Source: Eleusine coracana subsp. coracana
Lineage: Eukaryota; Streptophyta; Magnoliopsida; Poales; Poaceae
Direction of reading: 5' to 3'
DNA length: 64,000 nt
NCBI GenBank assembly: GCA_032690845.1
Contig: CM064424.1
Coordinates: 30,800,228 to 30,864,227 of the forward strand
Of this stretch, positions 37,392 through 48,694 are shown in pieces. Numbering within the stretch: position 1 is the stretch's first letter; each line of letters starts with the position of its first letter. A program made the translations under genes and the position numbers. Under the pieces are notes generated by a model. It was not told the origin of the DNA, searched no databases, and saw only the letters and a list, made by a program, of their open reading frames with translations.

Positions 37392-37401
37392 GATTGCAAT
37401 C
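37392..37401 (+). repeat. Conserved LTR palindrome (C)
   Basis: GATTGCAATC lies between CCTAGCTGGTGTAAAAT and GCTGTCCCTCGCAG. The other LTR families have different but still palindromic sequence at the same spot. Confidence 0.65.
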
Positions 37402-37692
37402 GCTGTCCCTCGCAGTAATGGGTACCGCTTGTTCAATGTGTCACATCGTAGCTTAAGAACCTCACTAATAATAATTAGTGGAATGTTGGGATGATGAATA
37501 ATGAATTTTAGAGAATCTGAACTGAAGTTCTTTGTTACTTAATTAAATTTTCAGATTGCCTGTTGTACTTATTACTTTGACATGCAAGTTATCTTACACT
37601 ATTACAGTTATTAGAAGGTTCACTAAATTTACTTTTATCCATCTCTGAGTATTTGCATGTCTAGATTTAATTACTTGTTGGGTAAGACTTGT

Positions 37693-37708
37693 TGAGCTTA
37701 GTAGCTCA
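37693..37708 (+). repeat. Conserved hairpin before candidate exon 3 (C)
   Basis: TGAGCTTAGTAGCTCA, with 6-bp arms, between GGGTAAGACTTGT and GGCTTTG. Confidence 0.6.
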
Positions 37709-37741
37709 GGCTTTGTCATGTTGTTGTTTTCTTTATTTCAG

Positions 37742-37836
37742 GTAATAACACTGATGCTTATGATCTACCTATGGGTGTTCTTCCTTGGGACATGTCTATC
37801 CCTAAGGGATGGTCTGCCCATTGGGAGACTGAGTAG
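37742..37836 (+). other. Candidate LTR exon 3 (C)
   Basis: 95 bp after TTTATTTCAG, open in phase 1, ending TAG at 37834-37836. It encodes ..LPWDMSIPKGWSAHWETE. Joined to exon 2 the junction codon is G|GT, glycine. Confidence 0.55.
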
Positions 37837-38116
37837 CCGCTGCTGTTGTGTGTTGCTAGGTGATAATCCGTATGAGCTCGTATTTATCACATTTGCTACT
37901 ATCGTCGAGTTGTAAATTGTAGACGTTTAATCACGTTATTTTCCGCTGTTTTTAAGACTGAACTTTGTAATATTTCCGCTGCACTTAAGTACTTCACTCT
38001 GATGTATAATAAATAACACTCTTTTTTTTACGTAATTTGAACTTGGTCGGTTGTTGTATTATCTTGTGTCTGCTTAATCAACACCTCGGGAACTTCGGTC
38101 CAAGGAGGTTGTGACA

Positions 38117-39064
38117 CTTCATGCCCATTGAATCATGTTCAATCGAGCTCCAAGGTTAAATCTACTCGCGTGGCTCATCGACAAGTGGTTCATACATTCC
38201 CATCTCACAAATACTAACCCTTGCATTTTGAGAAAATATTTTGAGTCATGTGCGTAGGTGGAGCTACGGTGGAACACCATTGTGACCAAGAAGGATCACC
38301 ACGAAGGGGGTGTTATCCTAACTCTTGCCAACTATCATTTGCTTCTTAGTTCCGTTATGTTTTGGCATGGTTTTTGGTGATAGGTGACAAAGGGGGAGAA
38401 GGAACATGAAGATCCAAAAGCCAAGCCATAGTTGAGAAGAACATGAAGATCAAATGAAGATGAGAAGGAGAGAAGAACATGAAGATCAAATGAAGATGAT
38501 CAAGACAATGGTGCATGTTCACTAGTACTCATGAAGATAATATCAAGATGAACATCTACACTAGCATGGAGAAGAACAACGATGGTGCATGTCTTCAATG
38601 ACAATGTACATCTTCACCGACATGAGCATCTATGTCCTTGGTGCATGTCACCTCAAATTTTTGTCAAGAATGTGCTGTAAAAATTTCAGCCAAAACAGAC
38701 AATCGAGCAAAAAGTTATGGTCGTTTCACTGAAGGGGTTTTGGAATCGGTTTTCAAGAAACCCCGAGGTGAAACCCGAGTCGGGTTTGGGATCGGTTTTG
38801 GAATTGGGTAGGATTTTTTTTTAGGCGGAGTGGATGCTGCAGAAAGTGGAATTTGTGGGAATTGGTTCGTGGTGTTGAGTGTGGGATTCGGGTGGGATTA
38901 TGCTAGGATTATGGTGGGATTATGGTGGGATTAGGGTTGGATTAGGGTGGGATTATGGTCTGATTGTGTCTTTGTTTTGTGCTTGTTTCTCTTCTTTTGT
39001 AGGTTGACTTCGAACCTCCTTGAGATAGCAATGGACATGGGTTAAGCTTGGGAAGGTGGTTCTT
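38117..39064. repeat. 1.2 kb array unit, partial
   Basis: Continues the tandem unit from CTTCATGCCC through the GAAGATGA-rich part, the CCGAGTCGGG part and the G-rich minisatellite, up to GGAAGGTGGTTCTT where element F interrupts it. Confidence 0.9.
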
Positions 39065-39660
39065 TGTCACACCCTAAAATTTTAAATTTTGGTTTGTGCC
39101 CTAATTCCACAAAATTTCAACATTTTTTATAATAGATTAAAATTTTATTATAAATTAATTAGAGAATTATACTTTATTTTAGGCAAAAGGGCTATTTTCT
39201 AAATTAAATAAATTAGTTTAGGTTATTAATAGTTTGTATGTTGACTCCAAAACTTGTTTCGGTTTGATCAAATCGCCACCACGAAGGTCATCATCACGAC
39301 AACAAGAGCAATAAGACAAGGCGCTAAAGACTTTCAATAAGAGAAGTGAAGTACTTCAGCCACAACAAGACACGAAGCAATGGATGTCAGCATAGAATAT
39401 TGTTTGAAGAGTAACGAGTGATTGTGTGTTATGACTGTTTTAGGTCATTTGAGCCTATCTTTCCTTGGCCAAAATTTTATCCTTGAACCCTATATATAAT
39501 CCTTGATGCATATACTATGGTCCTATTTCCATGTTCATAATTGTTCAGTTCATCATTCATTGCCTCTTCCACCATTTCCTTTTGATCTTTCAAAATTATT
39601 TCCATCTGTGTTCAAACTCCTGAGCCCCACTATCTCTGAATCTCGGGACGAGATTCCTTT

Positions 39661-39674
39661 TAAGGGGGGTAGTT
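39661..39674 (+). other. Polypurine tract of element F
   Basis: TAAGGGGGGTAGTT directly precedes TGTCACACCCC at 39675. Confidence 0.65.
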
Positions 39675-42600
39675 TGTCACACCCCATATTTTCTGAATTT
39701 GGGTTGTGAGTCTTTCCGACACTCAAAAGGCATAACCCTCATAATATTCTCAGCTGAACCCTTCCACACGGCACTTTTTCCCATAACCTTATGATTATCC
39801 AAACACTGAGTGACATTTTTTCCCCCATACCATGATTTTCCTAGCTTTGTTTAATATCTCTTCCTATCAAGCGTAAACTAACCTAACGATCAATAGCCAG
39901 CTCAAAACCTTGTCCGACATGTTGTCCCAATCGAACCCGCACACTACAAAATCTTGTTCGTGAATACATCCATCCTTGTGAGCCTACGAGTGTTCTCTTC
40001 TTCTTGGTCTTGCTCATACCAAGTCCAACAAATTCTAGACTATGCTAGTATTCCAACTACACCCAATGTCCAACTTGACAACATCATGTTCATTCACTTC
40101 CTCTCGACGCTTTCATTTGTTCCCTTGGGTCATGCACCAAACTACGCTCATGCTAGTAGTCAAATAAACATCACCCACATACCATTTAATGAGGAATTTT
40201 TGTTGGTCACTAGCTCCTCTATCAATCCCCACCAAAAAGGAGATGAAACAATCAACATGATGGCCACCATTCATGGCTGGCAGTTTTGTGTGCCTCTTGG
40301 CCCCTCCCCTCCCTTCCCTACCCTTTCCTCTCGCCATCCTAGGCCTCTAAAGTTACCCCTGGATGCCCCTTGGCCTGGCTCACGAGCTCCCTTGCCCCCT
40401 CACCTTCATTCCCATCCATAAGCATCAAGTTCAACTCTTGCCATCGGTCTGTCCAGTCACAACGCCCCAAATTCCAATCCTCGTTCCCGTCGATCTAGCC
40501 AATAGAACACCATGAAATTTTTCCAGGAGATGAACCATGATGTTACCAACAACATATCCAAATATTGCATCCTTTGGAGTTCAGACGCGACGGGGATCCT
40601 ATTTGCAATGGCCACTCCTCTCTGTTCTAGGCGCATCCAGCATGTACATCGGTATTTCCTCTTCAATTCCTCCCAATCCTGATGCTCTCTTGATGCAAAC
40701 TTTATACCATGATGTGTTGTAGGAAACTAAGGACGACACCACATGACCTTTCCCCGAGATAAACTGTGACGCACCCAGGAACGCCGTTGGCATCGGATCT
40801 GCCATGGTGCAACCTTGCCATCTTTCAAATCAGCTATCTCCAAATCAGGTGAACTTCTGTCCACATCACCTTGAGGCTATAATGTTCCACGTCATCACAA
40901 ATATTCATATCCAAGTTGTTCCTTGATCCTTGCAGCCTATCTCTAGGAACGCGGACCTTTTTATCATGTTGTCTGCGCGCGGCCACATTCCAGCCACGAT
41001 GCCCAAAATTTCATTCATCGTTCCCGATGATCTATGCATTCAACTGAGCTCCAATTTGATCAGCCAGTTCCCCCTGTAACCCTCTATTAAATATCCAAAG
41101 ATCGCAATGATTGAAGCCCCGGCATGACATGGATCAGAATCGCATTGGCCGCTGTTCCCCATCTGTTTGCATCCAGCCCTATTGTCCCCAGTTCGTATCC
41201 CTATTCACCATGATCCACAAAACCAAATCTGATGAAATTTCACCATTAAGTGTTCCATAGTTCCCTCTAAAACATATCCAAATTCCACACCTTGATCAGC
41301 CCCAAGGCGACTAGGAACGAATCCACCATCTCTGCTATTTTATACTTTGCACGCGTCACACGCACAGAACGGTAATTCCATTCAAAGTTCTGCTCATTAC
41401 ATAGACTTGTACCTTTTGAAAACCATTCCCAATCATGTACCAAGAAGACCTCTGCATGCACACCAAAGTAATCCCTAAGATCATTCCTGGTTCCACCTAG
41501 AATACCTTTGGCATTTGCCCTACTGCTGCACCATATCATCAAAATCCAGCCACCCGATCTCTCGTTCAGGTGAACTCTTGATCAAATCACCTTGTCCTTG
41601 CCATGTTCCTGATATATACCCATGTTTATATTAAATTACCTCCATAAAAACAGTAGCCTATCTTCCTGAACGAGCACATTTTTGTCATGATGTCTACACA
41701 TGGACGTTGCTAAATTTCTGGACATGTTCAATGAGCATGACTGAAAATTCCACCAATCATTCTAATCCATCCTTTAATATTTCAGATGGAGACACCATAC
41801 CAGCATGTGGTACTGCAAGTCCTTTCCATCTCCACAAGAGGATTCATTTAGATCATTATATAATTGCCCGGGAATGCAGTTGGCCTTTCAACCATGGCTA
41901 CATAGGTTCACCATGATTCAACCCCTTGATTTAATTTCCAATTTGTGTTCAATCCATTATATCATGATCTGATCGTGTTCTTGATCTCTACACATATTTT
42001 AATGGAAGTGCCCATTATATCAATCACTAGGAACGTGCATATCTTTCACGTCTGCGCTGCCACCATAGAATCATTGCTCCAAATTGTAATCCTATTATTG
42101 CTTCCTCCCTTAACTCCAGTCATATCAGACCATATCACTAACTCTTTCATTTCTTTTCTCATAGGGGATGCCTTCATCTCACCAAATACCACCAATGTCG
42201 ACGTCGCACCTAGACGCCATGTCGTTGTCCACTTTTTGCCACCACCGAAGACTCCAAGGTTCCTTTCCATTGCACATCCTTTGGTGAGCTCATTTTGTCG
42301 TACACCTTAAACTACTAGTGAGCACATTTTTGTTTCCATATTAACCCTTGTCTTGTATATTGTGTGTTTCTTAATGATTGCATGAATAGGAACTCATTTG
42401 GAAAGCTACCAGTATCAACAAGATAAAGAATTGGATGATTGGTAGTCATAGAGCAGTGACATCTTTAAGGCAAGTGTCCTGGATGCATCTTGTACCTATT
42501 TGAATATTAAGTTAGAACTGCATGCTTGTCAAATGAATGGGGTACCTATTGATAGGGTTTTCCTAGTATTGCTTTATCCTTTTCCTTGTCGCCTTGAACT

Positions 42601-43801
42601 AGTTGGTTGGTTGGTTGTGGGTAGATAATGCTTAGGTTGCTTGTGGGATGTTGGGTTAATATTAATCTTGATTATGAACTATGTCACTTCATGGGTGGAA
42701 TGGTAATTTATTTTAGCAACATGGACTTAGGGATCTATGCAAGCCGGTTGGATTGGATGTGGTGTCGTGGGCACATGGTTGGTGGCGGTAGGCTTGTTGT
42801 AGATCCTAGGAACCGGTTCTTGGAGTGGTAACCCAGGACAACAGTGCCATCACAAGGCTGCTATGGAAGAGCTTGGCTGATTAATTAGGTGTTCTCCCAG
42901 TGTCGGTGCAGCATTTTGGTGGAGCGGGGAATGGAAGTCAAGAGGACTGTCCTTGTATCCGAATGGCTCAAGAGGGGGCTCCTGGGGTGATGAGCTGTTG
43001 TTGATGGGCTATCACTTACGGATGGGAGTGGAACCTTAGTGGCTAGCATGTACTGGGAGACCCTTTGTAAAAGCCTCGTAGTGATCTCCCGGCCGCACAC
43101 CTAAGTAAGTGTGTGCTAGTGCTTGGCCGACACGGCAACATGGAGACTCTAGTCCACCTGGAAATTGGGGACAAAATCATGACTTATGTAAAGTGGTACA
43201 AACTCTGCAGAGTATCAAACTATCATGATAGCCGTGCTCACAGTCAAGAGCGGCCTGGAATCCTCACAAGATTAGTTGGTTATGGGTTGGAATGGCTTGG
43301 AATGGTTGGTTGGTGGATGTGATTAGACTTGTTTGATAGCACCCTATGGATTGATGGTTCGGATGACCCCACTTAGTAAATAGGATGCTTAGGAAATTAA
43401 ATTCTCATGCAATAAACCCCTATAAGCCTTTCTTGTCTATAGCCCGATGTCATCTTTTCCCCCACTTGCTGAATATGACATGTACTCACCGTTGCTATAT
43501 ACTACATTGCTGCTCAGCTACAGGAGAAGGATGGTACAACAATGAAGACAATGGAGAAGAGCCCTAGGCATGCGGTCTTCTGGTTGACATCCTGTGGGAG
43601 CTGAAGGACGCCAACGCTTAGTTTATTCTGCTACACTATAATCTTATTTCTTTTGACCTACGGGTCGCCCTTGTAATAAAGTTATTGATTTAATACATAT
43701 ACCGTTCTTTTATCACAATAATTGTCATGTGTGCATGAAAACTTGTTCCTGGGCACGCATACAGATGCATTCGGTTTCGGTCGTTGGAACCGGGTGTGAC
43801 A
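39675..43801 (+). mobile_element. 3' LTR of element F
   Basis: 4.13 kb from TGTCACACCCC to GTGTGACA. Open frames such as 39954-40421 (155 codons) show no recognisable domain or conserved partner in the window. The region 40450-42300 looks like old degenerate repeats (ATATCCAAAnAT and TTCCCGnnGATCTA recur). Near the end, a segment 43524-43567 after CTACAG opens in phase 1 and stops at TAG; a canonical AATAAA follows at 43676-43681. Confidence 0.6.
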
Positions 43802-44813
43802 TTCTTGGTGTACCTAAGGCTTTGAAGAATGGTCCATTGTTAGCAAGCTTGAGAAGGGAACAACTTGTTGTTGACACTTTGGTTTGTAGTGGTTCTCTCT
43901 CCTTTCTTTAGCATCACATCATGCATTGTATACTTATTGCATTTACATTCTTTGCATTCATGCATCCTTGCATTGTGATACCGTACATGCTCCCAAGCAT
44001 GTGTCTAGGGGGGTTGCTCAATTATAATGTGAGTATATGACTCTCTAGATGATCAAATAGTGATAATTGTGCTTCATGCCCATTGAGTCATGTTCAACCG
44101 AGCTCCAAGGTTAAATCTATACGCGTGACTCAAAGACAAGTGGCTCATACATTCCCATCTCACAAATACTAACCCTTGCTTTTTGAGAAAAAATTTTGAG
44201 TCATGTGTGTAAGGGGAGCTACGGTGGAACACCATTATGACCAAGAAGGAGCACCATGAAAGGCGGAGTTATCCTAACTCTTGCCAACTATCATTTGCTT
44301 CTTGGTTCCGATATGTTTTGGCATGGTTTTTGGTGATAGGTGCCAAAGGGAGAGATGGAACATGAAGATCCAAAAGCCAAGTCAAAGTTGAGAAAACATG
44401 AAGATTAAATGAAGATGATCAAGACAATGGTGCATGTTATCTTGTACTCTTGAAGATAATATCAAGATGAACATCTACACCAACATGGAGAAGAACAACG
44501 ACGGTGCATGTCTACAATGACAATGCACATCTTCACCGACATGAGGATCTACGTCCTTGGCGCATGTGACCTCAACTTTTTGTGAAGAATCTGCTATAAA
44601 AAATTCAGCTAAAATGGACAACCGAGCGAAAAGTTATGGCCGTTTTACTGAAGGGGTGTCAGAATCGGTTTTCATGAAACCCGAGGAAAAACCCGAGACG
44701 AGTTAAGGTTTGGGTTTGGTGTCGGGTTTGGAATCGGGTAGGATTTTTTTAGGTGGAGTGGATGCAGCGGAAAGTGGAATTTGTGGGGATTGGTCCGAGG
44801 TGTTGAGGGTGGC
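43802..44813. repeat. 1.2 kb array unit, continued
   Basis: Resumes at TTCTTGGTGTACC exactly where 39064 stopped (after the duplicated 5 bp) and runs to GAGGGTGGC, where the copia element is inserted. The anchor GATGATCAAATAGT is at 44048. Confidence 0.9.
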
Positions 44814-45582
44814 TGAGAAATCATGTGGATATGCGCCATGGTTTGCAATATATGTGATGAGTAATTGACTTGAGGGGATTTGGTGTTTGAGTTGAAATGC
44901 GGGAATCCGGGGATTGCATGGGTTTGCATATCATGGCTATGACTAACCAAAGTTGGTGGAAGAATTGGTGATGTTGCAGGAGTTGGGAAATGTGTTTGCT
45001 TGTCGCATGATATGTAGGTCACTGGAGTCGACTTGGCGGTCAACGGCGAGAGGATCGGGCACAAGTAGGGGACTTGGGGCCAGACGATCGGGATACCGGG
45101 TGAAGTCAAGGGTGATCCACACCATACATGATGAGAGTCAAGAAGCACGGACGGTTTCACGGTTAATCCTCAAAACCGTGGTGGTGATGAAGATGGTGTG
45201 TTGACCAAGTCAAGGCAAACGGGATGCTGGTACAAGTGACAAGGGGGCCTGATGGACAGGGACTGGGAGAGACTTGCCGGTGACAAGGGGGCCTGATAGT
45301 CAGGATCGCGGGACAAGGTGACACGCGTCAACATCGAGAAGTTGTGCTTTGAGAACCGGGCAAGGCGGTTTCCCGGTTTGAGCCTTAAAACCGGTTGCGG
45401 TGATTGGAGGTGCACTTTTCACCATCGCGGAGCTTGCTTCGAGACGAAGAAAAGACGTGAAGCGTCCGATGGCATTCGGGCGATGAGGAAAAAGATGGAC
45501 GGTTATGGCCCCGGTGGTAGGTGGGTGTATTATGTAGGTCAAGGGTAGAGAGGTCATGTGGACAATAGACCCTAGGCCTATA

Positions 45583-45591
45583 TAAGGAGAG
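45583..45591 (+). promoter_or_regulatory. Copia LTR TATA box
   Basis: TATATAAGG follows GGCC; the same CCTAGGCCTATATAAGGAG context is in the 3' LTR near 59196, and inverted near 4690-4697. It probably marks the U3/R boundary about 30 bp downstream. Confidence 0.6.
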
Positions 45592-46217
45592 GTGTGGTTA
45601 GTGGGAGAGGTGCCTCTCTTTCCATTAGCCTTGTGTTAGGACTCTATTCAAAGTGCTAGGAGAGGAGTTCATGTTTGAGAGGAGAGTAGTGGGTGTGTGA
45701 GAGACATCTCTTGCTCTTCCAAATAGTGGGAGGAAGAGGGTGGCTTCCTAGCCTTGTACCTATGGATCTTGTAAGGACCTTTCTATGATATGACAAGTAT
45801 TTTCATGCTCAAGATTTCCCTCTTCACTTGAATCCCGAAATTTCCTTTTTCTTTTTTTCGTAGCTATTTTCGTGGTGATTTTCGATCTTATTTTTGGACG
45901 TGTTTTTGGCTCAGATTTCTTGAGAAACTTGTTGCTAGGATGAGCTAGAACAATCCTCTATGGATCCTTGACCGAATGAATAGCTCTAGCACCTTCGATT
46001 TGAAGGATTTCTCAAGTTTCCTCTTTTTGGTGTTCTTGGCACAAGATCTGAAATTCGTGATGATTCCTTGAGCCAATTGGGATGATGTTCTAGGATTAGG
46101 GTTGTGATGTGATGAGGATTCACTGGTCCAAAAATCACATCATTTGGAGTTTGTTTGATTAGGTTTTGGAGTAGATTTGCCAATTTCCCAAAAGTTTCTA
46201 CTGTTCTGTCAGGGACG

Positions 46218-46437
46218 ATCGGCACTGCCGATGACCTGGACCACCACTGCCGGTGGGTCTGAACTCAAATTAGCTTGCCGATAGGGAGAGTCTGAACCCC
46301 GCACCAGCACTGCCGATTGCGCCAACCGGCACTACTGATCTGTCCTGTCTGTAGGTTCCAAAGAGTCCTGTGTCCCGCACCGGCACTGCCGATGGTGCCA
46401 ACCGGCACCGCCGATGGCTGTGGTTGGCACTGCCGAT
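46218..46437 (+). repeat. GCCGAT palindrome cluster in copia 5' LTR
   Basis: ATCGGCACTGCCGAT at 46218-46232 is a palindrome with 7-bp arms. Variants of CCGGCACTGCCGATGG recur to 46437. The equivalent cluster in the 3' LTR is about 59828-60075. Confidence 0.75.
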
Positions 46438-46677
46438 GAGAGTCCATAATTGATCTTTTTTTAGTGCTTCTTGTTTCTTTTTGTTTCAGCTGTGTCTCTT
46501 TGTTGTGGTTGATCACTCCTAGGGCTAGTACACCACAACTTGGTGTGTGTAGTCTTGGTGATTGGTTCGGAGGTTGGCTTGGTTGTTTTTGGGACATATG
46601 CTAAGTTCTCTTGGAGAATTTTGATTGGCTCCCATTCACCCCCCCCCCCCTCGCTGGTCACCTTCTCGGTCCTTCAA

Positions 46678-46692
46678 TTGGTATAAGAGCCG
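46678..46692 (+). other. Copia primer binding site
   Basis: TTGGTATAAGAGCCG begins two bases after the LTR end. It differs by one base (A for C) from the initiator-Met tRNA site TGGTATCAGAGC; the minus-strand copy at 278-289 keeps the canonical form. Confidence 0.85.
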
Positions 46693-46739
46693 GTTTGATC
46701 ACTAGTTGACCTTCACCGGCTTTCTGATCCAAAGGCGAC

Positions 46740-48694
46740 ATGGAGAAGCGTGCTATCAAGCTCTGGATGTTCGATGGAGAGGACTTCCCCTACTGGAAGT
46801 CATAGACCAAGGCGTATCTGCTGAGTCAAGGACGTGCAATTTGGGAGATTCTTGAGCAGGAGTATGCTATACCATAGGACCTAAACACTACATCTGCAGG
46901 TGAGTTAGTCAGGTTTGAGAAGAACTCCAAAGCTGTCAATATTCTGCTCTCTGCACTTGGTAGGAGTGAACATGATAGGTTGGCGCACCTTGACATTGCT
47001 CATGCTATTTGGCTTAAGTTCTGCACGTACCATGAGGGTACCAATCAAGTCAAGTCTATGCGTAAGGATTCTTACAATAGACAGTACCAAACCTTTGCAC
47101 AAAAACCTGACGAGTCACTAGATGACACTTTTCGTAGGTTTGAGGAAATTATGTGCAACTTGCGGGCTTGTGGTAACCTTGTGTACAATAACAATGATAG
47201 AGCTAAGCAACTGTTGTACTCACTTGATGAGAATCTTTGGGGGGGGGGGGTCAAAATTGCTGCTCTAGAAGAAACTGCTGACTTCAACACCTTAAACTGT
47301 GAGCTACTGTATAGCAAGCTAAAATCTCATGAACTGTCTAGGAAATCTCATCCTAATCTTGCTATTCCTGCTTCTAGCATGGCTTTGCATTCTAGCTCTT
47401 AGAAGATTAGTCACACTGATGCTTCTTATGGCGCTAACCCCTCACTTGACAAGTCTTCTTTGGAGTTTGCTTTGTCTTCTCTTGTTGCAGCTTTCGATGA
47501 ACAGATGAAGTGCATTCCTGATGAGGAGTTGTCCTTGCTCACAAGGAAGTTCAGGAAATTCTACAACAACCGCAAGGAGAGAAGAGGAGGTGGTTCAAGA
47601 ACCTGCTCCGAGTGCGGTGACTTGGGACACTTTATTGCTGATTGTCCCAAGAAGAAGAAGAAGGCCGGGTACCGCGACAACAACACTGAAGACTTCAAGT
47701 AGAAGAAGAACCGCTTCTACAAGAAGGGCAAGAACTCCAAGAAGTTTGCCAAGGCCATTGCATGCCTATGTTGTCGCCCTGAGCGATGTCAACCTCACAT
47801 CAAGTGAAGTCCTTACAAGCTCGGAGGAGGAGGTTGAGAAGCCACGAGCCAAGAGGAAGGATGACTTCACCGAGCTTTGCTTCATGCAAAGAACATCCAC
47901 GACACCGACTCTGGATCCAACTCTCACACAAGCGAGGTACCTCCCACTCTTGATGAGCTCTCTTTTGAACTTGATCATTTGCGTGATGTTCTGCTCTTGC
48001 AAGATGATAAGCTTCGCAGTGCTGTTCGTGAGAGTAGAGAGCTTAAGTCTAAGTTGGAGAGTGCTGATTTTGAAAGTGCTTCGCTTAGGTCTAAGCTTGC
48101 TTGTGTTGATACTGCTGCTGAGTGTGAGTCTCATCAAGTTGTGATGAGTGATCTTGCACAGAGGGAGAGTGTGCATGCTCAAGTTGCCAGTCAGCTTGAG
48201 AGTGCCCTCAAGGAGCTTGTTGACTTCAAAGCTAGACCAACTCTTTTGGGTGCATGTCAGAAGTGCCCTAAGCTCATAGATGAGTTGGAAGCTCAGTCCG
48301 TCAAAGTCAAAGAGCTTGAGTCCATGTTGCTTCATGAGACACGCTCGAAAGTTCTCCCACATCCATATGAAGTGTGTGTTACCCTCAAGGACAAGCTAGT
48401 AATCACTAGGGAGGAAAATGAAGTCCTAGTTCAGGAAAATGACTATCTTGTTTCTAGGCACCAGAGAACCCTAGTGAGTGAGGAAAAGATTGATAGTGAC
48501 CTGGCAAGAGTGAAGGAGAGTGCTTCTAGGTCTACCTATAACTTGGGCTTGGGACTTGAAAGGTGTGACAAGAAGAGTGAGAATGTGGGTAAGTTTGTAC
48601 CTAGCTCCAGCTACAAGGATGAGGAAAACACCATCAAACCCACTGACACATACTATCCACCCAATCCCAAACCCTCCTTCAACCCAAAGCAAGC
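46740..48694 (+). pseudogene. Copia gag, first part (capsid, zinc knuckle, coiled coil)
   Basis: Starts at ATG 46740 after AAGGCGAC. The N-terminal capsid-like domain (MEKRAIKLWMFDGEDF; later YNRQYQTFAQKPDESLDDTF) has nonsense codons at 46802 and 46876 and a stop at 47401. A G12 run at 47239-47250 adds glycines. A CCHC zinc knuckle CSECGDLGHFIADC is at 47604-47645. After further stops, a long frame from 47877 is rich in L, E, K and S with heptad-like spacing (DELSFELDHLRDVLLLQDDK), a likely coiled coil. Solo LTR E2 interrupts the gene at 48695; the frame resumes at 52584. Confidence 0.85.

Larger units (their letters stand above)
34393..38116 (+). mobile_element. Chromovirus 3' LTR (C)
   Basis: 3.72 kb, TGTGACACCCC..GTTGTGACA. 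Starts with the inverted repeat GTGACAC/GTGTCAC. A GC-rich block (about 34830-35690), which may hold the promoter and first exon, is followed by AT-rich sequence. A possible donor CCG|GTGAGC is at 35510/35511. Candidate exons are at 36523-36624 and 37742-37836. Polyadenylation-like TAATAAATAA lies near 38007-38016. The right flank is array sequence (CTTCATGCCC..). The second half is closely similar to the right part of hybrid LTR A and to LTR D. Confidence 0.9.
39065..43801 (+). mobile_element. Internally deleted gypsy-type element F
   Basis: TGTCACACCC..GGGTGTGACA, flanked by a perfect target duplication TTCTT (39060-39064 and 43802-43806) within the array unit. A short piece at 39065 to roughly 39200 resembles the start of the 3' LTR, so the 5' LTR is probably reduced to its first part. 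The piece up to 39674 ends with a sequence typical of the end of a gypsy internal region (AATCTCGGGACGAGATT, then AAGGGGGG). No pol domain remains. Confidence 0.65.
44814..46676 (+). mobile_element. Copia 5' LTR
   Basis: TGAGAAATCATG..CTCGGTCCTTCA. Near 45583 it has CCTATATAAGGAGAGG, a good TATA box for the retrotransposon promoter. The final 460 bp hold repeated CCGGCACTGCCGATGG-type motifs. A C12 run (46639-46650) is longer than in the 3' LTR (C6). Confidence 0.9.

Noticed and set aside
39954..40421. 155-codon frame in the F LTR
   Set aside because: No known motif, no second copy to test conservation, surrounded by stops; likely chance.
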